The translations under genes and the position numbers were made by a program. DNA of 8,200 nucleotides from Pullibacteroides sp964436335 (GTDB lineage Bacteria; Bacteroidota; Bacteroidia; Bacteroidales; P3), in the NCBI GenBank assembly GCA_964436335.1, contig CAYTCD010000080.1, positions 1 through 8,200 of the forward strand, in the 5' to 3' direction. The notes under the pieces were generated by a model. That model was not told the DNA's origin and searched no databases. It saw only the letters and a program-made list of their open reading frames with translations. Below are positions 6,500-8,200 of the stretch, piece by piece; position 1 is the first letter of the stretch; the number at the start of each line of letters is the position of its first letter.

Positions 6500-6531
6500 A
6501 AAAAGCCGCCTCTTTCGAAGCGGCTTTTTTT
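6500..6531 (+). terminator. Rho-independent-type terminator of rpsF-rpsR-rplI
   Basis: AAAAAGCCGC (6500-6509) pairs with GCGGCTTTTT (6520-6529). After one C/A mismatch, two more pairs close a TTTC loop, and the T run ends at 6531. It lies 20 nt after the rplI stop. It also shows that the open frame reaching back from the next gene to 6463 is not its true extent. Confidence 0.9.
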
Positions 6532-6558
6532 GTATCGCCACTCCTTAAATTCCACATC

Positions 6559-7359
6559 ATGATCGGCTCCATCCAACTAAAGCAATTCAAGAGTTACCAG
6601 CAGAAAAAATTCCGCCGTCTTGACGGTGTATTCATTGCCGAAACACCCAAAGTAGCGGAAGTATTATTGCAATCAGACAAGCAGGTAAAAAAGATACTGG
6701 CACTTGAATCTTGGTGGAACAATGAAAAGAACCAAAGGTTGCTACTTGCCTGGGAACGCAGAAACGGTCGGCTGGTGGAGAAAATAGAAGTCTCGAGCAA
6801 GGAACTGGAGCGCATCAGCGGTTTGGAATGCCCGCAGGAAGTATGGATGCTTTGCGCCCAACCCGACACCACGCTGCCCGACATACAGGAAATCTGTTCG
6901 GGCGTGAGCCTGCTGCTGGACGAAGTGCGTGATCCGGGCAATATGGGTACCATCGTACGCTTGGCGGATTGGTTCGGTATTGACCGCATTCTCTGCACCG
7001 AGGGATGCGCCGATGTTTTCCAGCCCAAATGCGTACAGTCTTCGATGGGTTCGGTGGCGATAGTTCCGGTATATGAAGCCCCGCGCGAAAGATTTCTCGA
7101 AATCATGCAGCAAAAGCCCGCTCCCGTGGAAGTCTATGGCACGTTCATGCGCGGCGAGAACCTCTACCGAACCTCGCTCAACACCCACAACGCCTGGTAT
7201 ATCATCGGTAACGAGGCGCACGGCATCGCTCACGATTTTGAAAAGGCCGTACACACGCGGCTCACGATTCCCGCTTTTCCCAAACATGAGACCACGGGAG
7301 CCGAATCGCTCAACGCCGCCATCGCCGCCGCCATTCTCTGCTCCGAGATACGGCGGTAA
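6559..7359 (+). CDS. TrmH/SpoU-family RNA 2'-O-ribose methyltransferase
   Basis: A 266-residue SPOUT enzyme that should methylate a ribose 2'-OH in rRNA or tRNA using S-adenosylmethionine, working as a dimer with a trefoil knot. The N-terminal part (about 1-100) fits the L30e-like substrate-binding domain, with FRRLDGVFIAE at 18-28. The catalytic domain carries motif 1 DEVRDPGNMGTIVRLA (121-136: N128 and R134 are the expected catalytic/structural residues), motif 2 IIGNEAHGI (215-223, SAM binding) and motif 3 IPAFPKHETTGAESLNAAIAAAI (237-259: E249, S250, L251, N252). The start was placed at the ATG 6559, after the rplI terminator; the frame is open back to 6463 but that extension crosses the hairpin. 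No own promoter is clear, so read-through from the ribosomal operon is possible. The RNA target (RlmB-, TrmH- or TsnR-like) cannot be decided here. Confidence 0.92.
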   Translation: MIGSIQLKQFKSYQQKKFRRLDGVFIAETPKVAEVLLQSDKQVKKILALESWWNNEKNQRLLLAWERRNGRLVEKIEVSSKELERISGLECPQEVWMLCAQPDTTLPDIQEICSGVSLLLDEVRDPGNMGTIVRLADWFGIDRILCTEGCADVFQPKCVQSSMGSVAIVPVYEAPRERFLEIMQQKPAPVEVYGTFMRGENLYRTSLNTHNAWYIIGNEAHGIAHDFEKAVHTRLTIPAFPKHETTGAESLNAAIAAAILCSEIRR

Positions 7360-7373
7360 GTCTTTGGAATTTA

Positions 7374-7416
7374 AAAGAAAAAGGCGGTTGACCTTTCGTC
7401 AACCGCCTTTTTCTTT
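7374..7416. terminator. Bidirectional terminator between methyltransferase and fabH
   Basis: A perfect 19-bp inverted repeat (7374-7392 with 7398-7416) encloses a 5-nt CTTTC loop. The core GGCGGTTGAC pairs with GTCAACCGCC, and both flanks are A/T runs, so each strand gives a hairpin followed by a U-rich tract. It sits 14 nt after the methyltransferase stop and 14 nt after the fabH stop on the opposite strand, so it can end both convergent transcripts. Confidence 0.93.
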
Positions 7417-7430
7417 ATCGGCAAAACCGT

Positions 7431-8200
7431 TTATTTGGCATCGTAAGCCCATTTGAGCCAGATACCACCCCAAGAGAAGCCGGCACCGAAAGCGCAGAGC
7501 ACAATATCGTCGCCTTTCTTGAACTGCTTTTCCCATTCGCACAGCAAAAGAGGAATGGTGGCCGCCGTGGTGTTGCCGTATTTTTCGATATTGATCATAA
7601 CACGTTCGTGGGGCACACCCAAGCGCCGCTGCACGGCATCGATGATGCGCAGGTTGGCCTGATGCGGAGCAACCCATACTTTATTGGCATCCAAACCGTT
7701 TCGCTTTACAATATTCTCCGCCACATCCGCCATTTTAGAAACCGCCCATTTGAATACCGGCTGGCCTTCCTGATAGATGTAGTGCCAACGCTTATCCACC
7801 GTTTCGTGAGAAGGCGGAATCAGCGAACCGCCGGCTTTCATATGCAGATGCGTCCAACCTGAGCCGTCCGAATACAACTCTTCGTCCAACACGCCGAGTT
7901 TCTCGGTGGTTGGTTCTATCAGCACCGCCGCCGCACCGTCTCCGAAAATGGGACAGGTGGCACGGTCTTGATAATCCACCATCGAGGACATCTTTTCGGC
8001 ACCCACCAGCACCACTTTCTTATACCGGCCCGATTCAACAAAATGAGAAGCCGTTGAAAGCGAAAAGATAAAGCCCGCACATCCCGAATTGATATCGAAA
8101 GCAAAGGCATTCTTGGCTCCCACCTTGTCGGCTATCAGACAAGCTGTGGCGGGAAAACGCATATCGGGCGTAACGGTGGCGCAAAGCACCAGGTCGATTT
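7431..8200 (-). CDS. fabH: 3-oxoacyl-[ACP] synthase III (KAS III), N-terminus cut by window edge
   Basis: FabH condenses acetyl-CoA (or a branched acyl-CoA) with malonyl-ACP, the first step of type II fatty-acid synthesis in the cytoplasm. 255 complete codons are visible of the usual 330 or so; roughly the first 75-80 residues lie beyond the right edge. A GTG at 8189 could be mistaken for the start, but the frame continues upstream and family similarity (IDLVLCATVTPD) carries through it. The catalytic triad is intact: Cys in SGCAGF (codon 8081-8079), His in APHQANLRI (codon 7664-7662) and Asn in YGNTTAATIP (codon 7574-7572). FGDGAAAVLIE and the C-terminal AFGAGFSWGG glycine-rich loop are also typical. 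The conserved AxHQAN supports a true KAS III rather than another thiolase-fold enzyme. It ends in the shared terminator at 7374-7416. More than one fabH copy is common in Bacteroidota. Confidence 0.96.
   Translation of the reverse strand, partial: IDLVLCATVTPDMRFPATACLIADKVGAKNAFAFDINSGCAGFIFSLSTASHFVESGRYKKVVLVGAEKMSSMVDYQDRATCPIFGDGAAAVLIEPTTEKLGVLDEELYSDGSGWTHLHMKAGGSLIPPSHETVDKRWHYIYQEGQPVFKWAVSKMADVAENIVKRNGLDANKVWVAPHQANLRIIDAVQRRLGVPHERVMINIEKYGNTTAATIPLLLCEWEKQFKKGDDIVLCAFGAGFSWGGIWLKWAYDAK

Noticed and set aside
7195..7230. NEAHGI instead of NEG-x-G-I in methyltransferase motif 2, as a sign of lost activity.
   Set aside because: Substitution of the third residue is tolerated in many SpoU-family members, and motifs 1 and 3 are intact, so this looks like normal variation.
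7431..8189. GTG at 8189 as the start of a shortened FabH.
   Set aside because: Family similarity continues upstream of the GTG to the window edge, and a KAS III starting there would lack its N-terminal strands and helices. The gene is cut by the window.

Overview
The window looks like a piece of a Bacteroidota chromosome, most probably of the order Bacteroidales. The evidence is: promoters of the TTTG / TAnnTTTG type; almost no Shine-Dalgarno sequences ahead of the genes; an AT-rich intergenic stretch between moderately GC-rich genes; a bS18 with the lysine-rich N-terminal extension usual in this phylum; and a large secreted protein with a short aromatic/acidic repeat. I cannot name a genus. 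Most of the window is housekeeping. I see no insertion sequence, CRISPR array, tRNA, rRNA or phage gene.

Layout from left to right. (1) 1-1869, minus: the first 623 residues of a large secreted protein of unknown function, which runs off the left edge. (2) 1870-2127: an AT-rich divergent promoter region with short direct repeats. (3) 2128-3165, plus: a family 2 glycosyltransferase. (4) 5248 down to 3185, minus: a compact four-gene operon made of a tiny lipoprotein-like protein, an outer-membrane-barrel-like protein, uracil-DNA glycosylase (ung) and type II 3-dehydroquinase (aroQ). Its junctions are 1 nt, 15 nt and an ATGA overlap. (5) 5249-5388: a second divergent region carrying the clearest promoter in the window. 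(6) 5389-6479, plus: the ribosomal protein operon rpsF-rpsR-rplI (bS6, bS18, bL9), closed by a hairpin terminator. (7) 6559-7359, plus: a SpoU/TrmH-family RNA 2'-O-methyltransferase. (8) A 19-bp perfect inverted repeat serves as a shared terminator for the methyltransferase and the convergent gene. (9) 7431-8200, minus: the catalytic part of beta-ketoacyl-ACP synthase III (fabH), running off the right edge.

How the genes relate. rpsF, rpsR and rplI supply ribosome parts; in Bacteroidota bS6 and bS18, with bS21, also hold the anti-Shine-Dalgarno tail of 16S rRNA, and here the only strong Shine-Dalgarno sequence I noticed sits just after rpsR, ahead of rplI. ung (DNA repair) and aroQ (shikimate pathway) share a transcript with two envelope proteins of unknown role. 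fabH starts fatty-acid synthesis, and the methyltransferase modifies RNA. The least explained items are the secreted protein at the left edge and the tiny lipoprotein/barrel pair. I found no convincing new defence, mobile or biosynthetic system.
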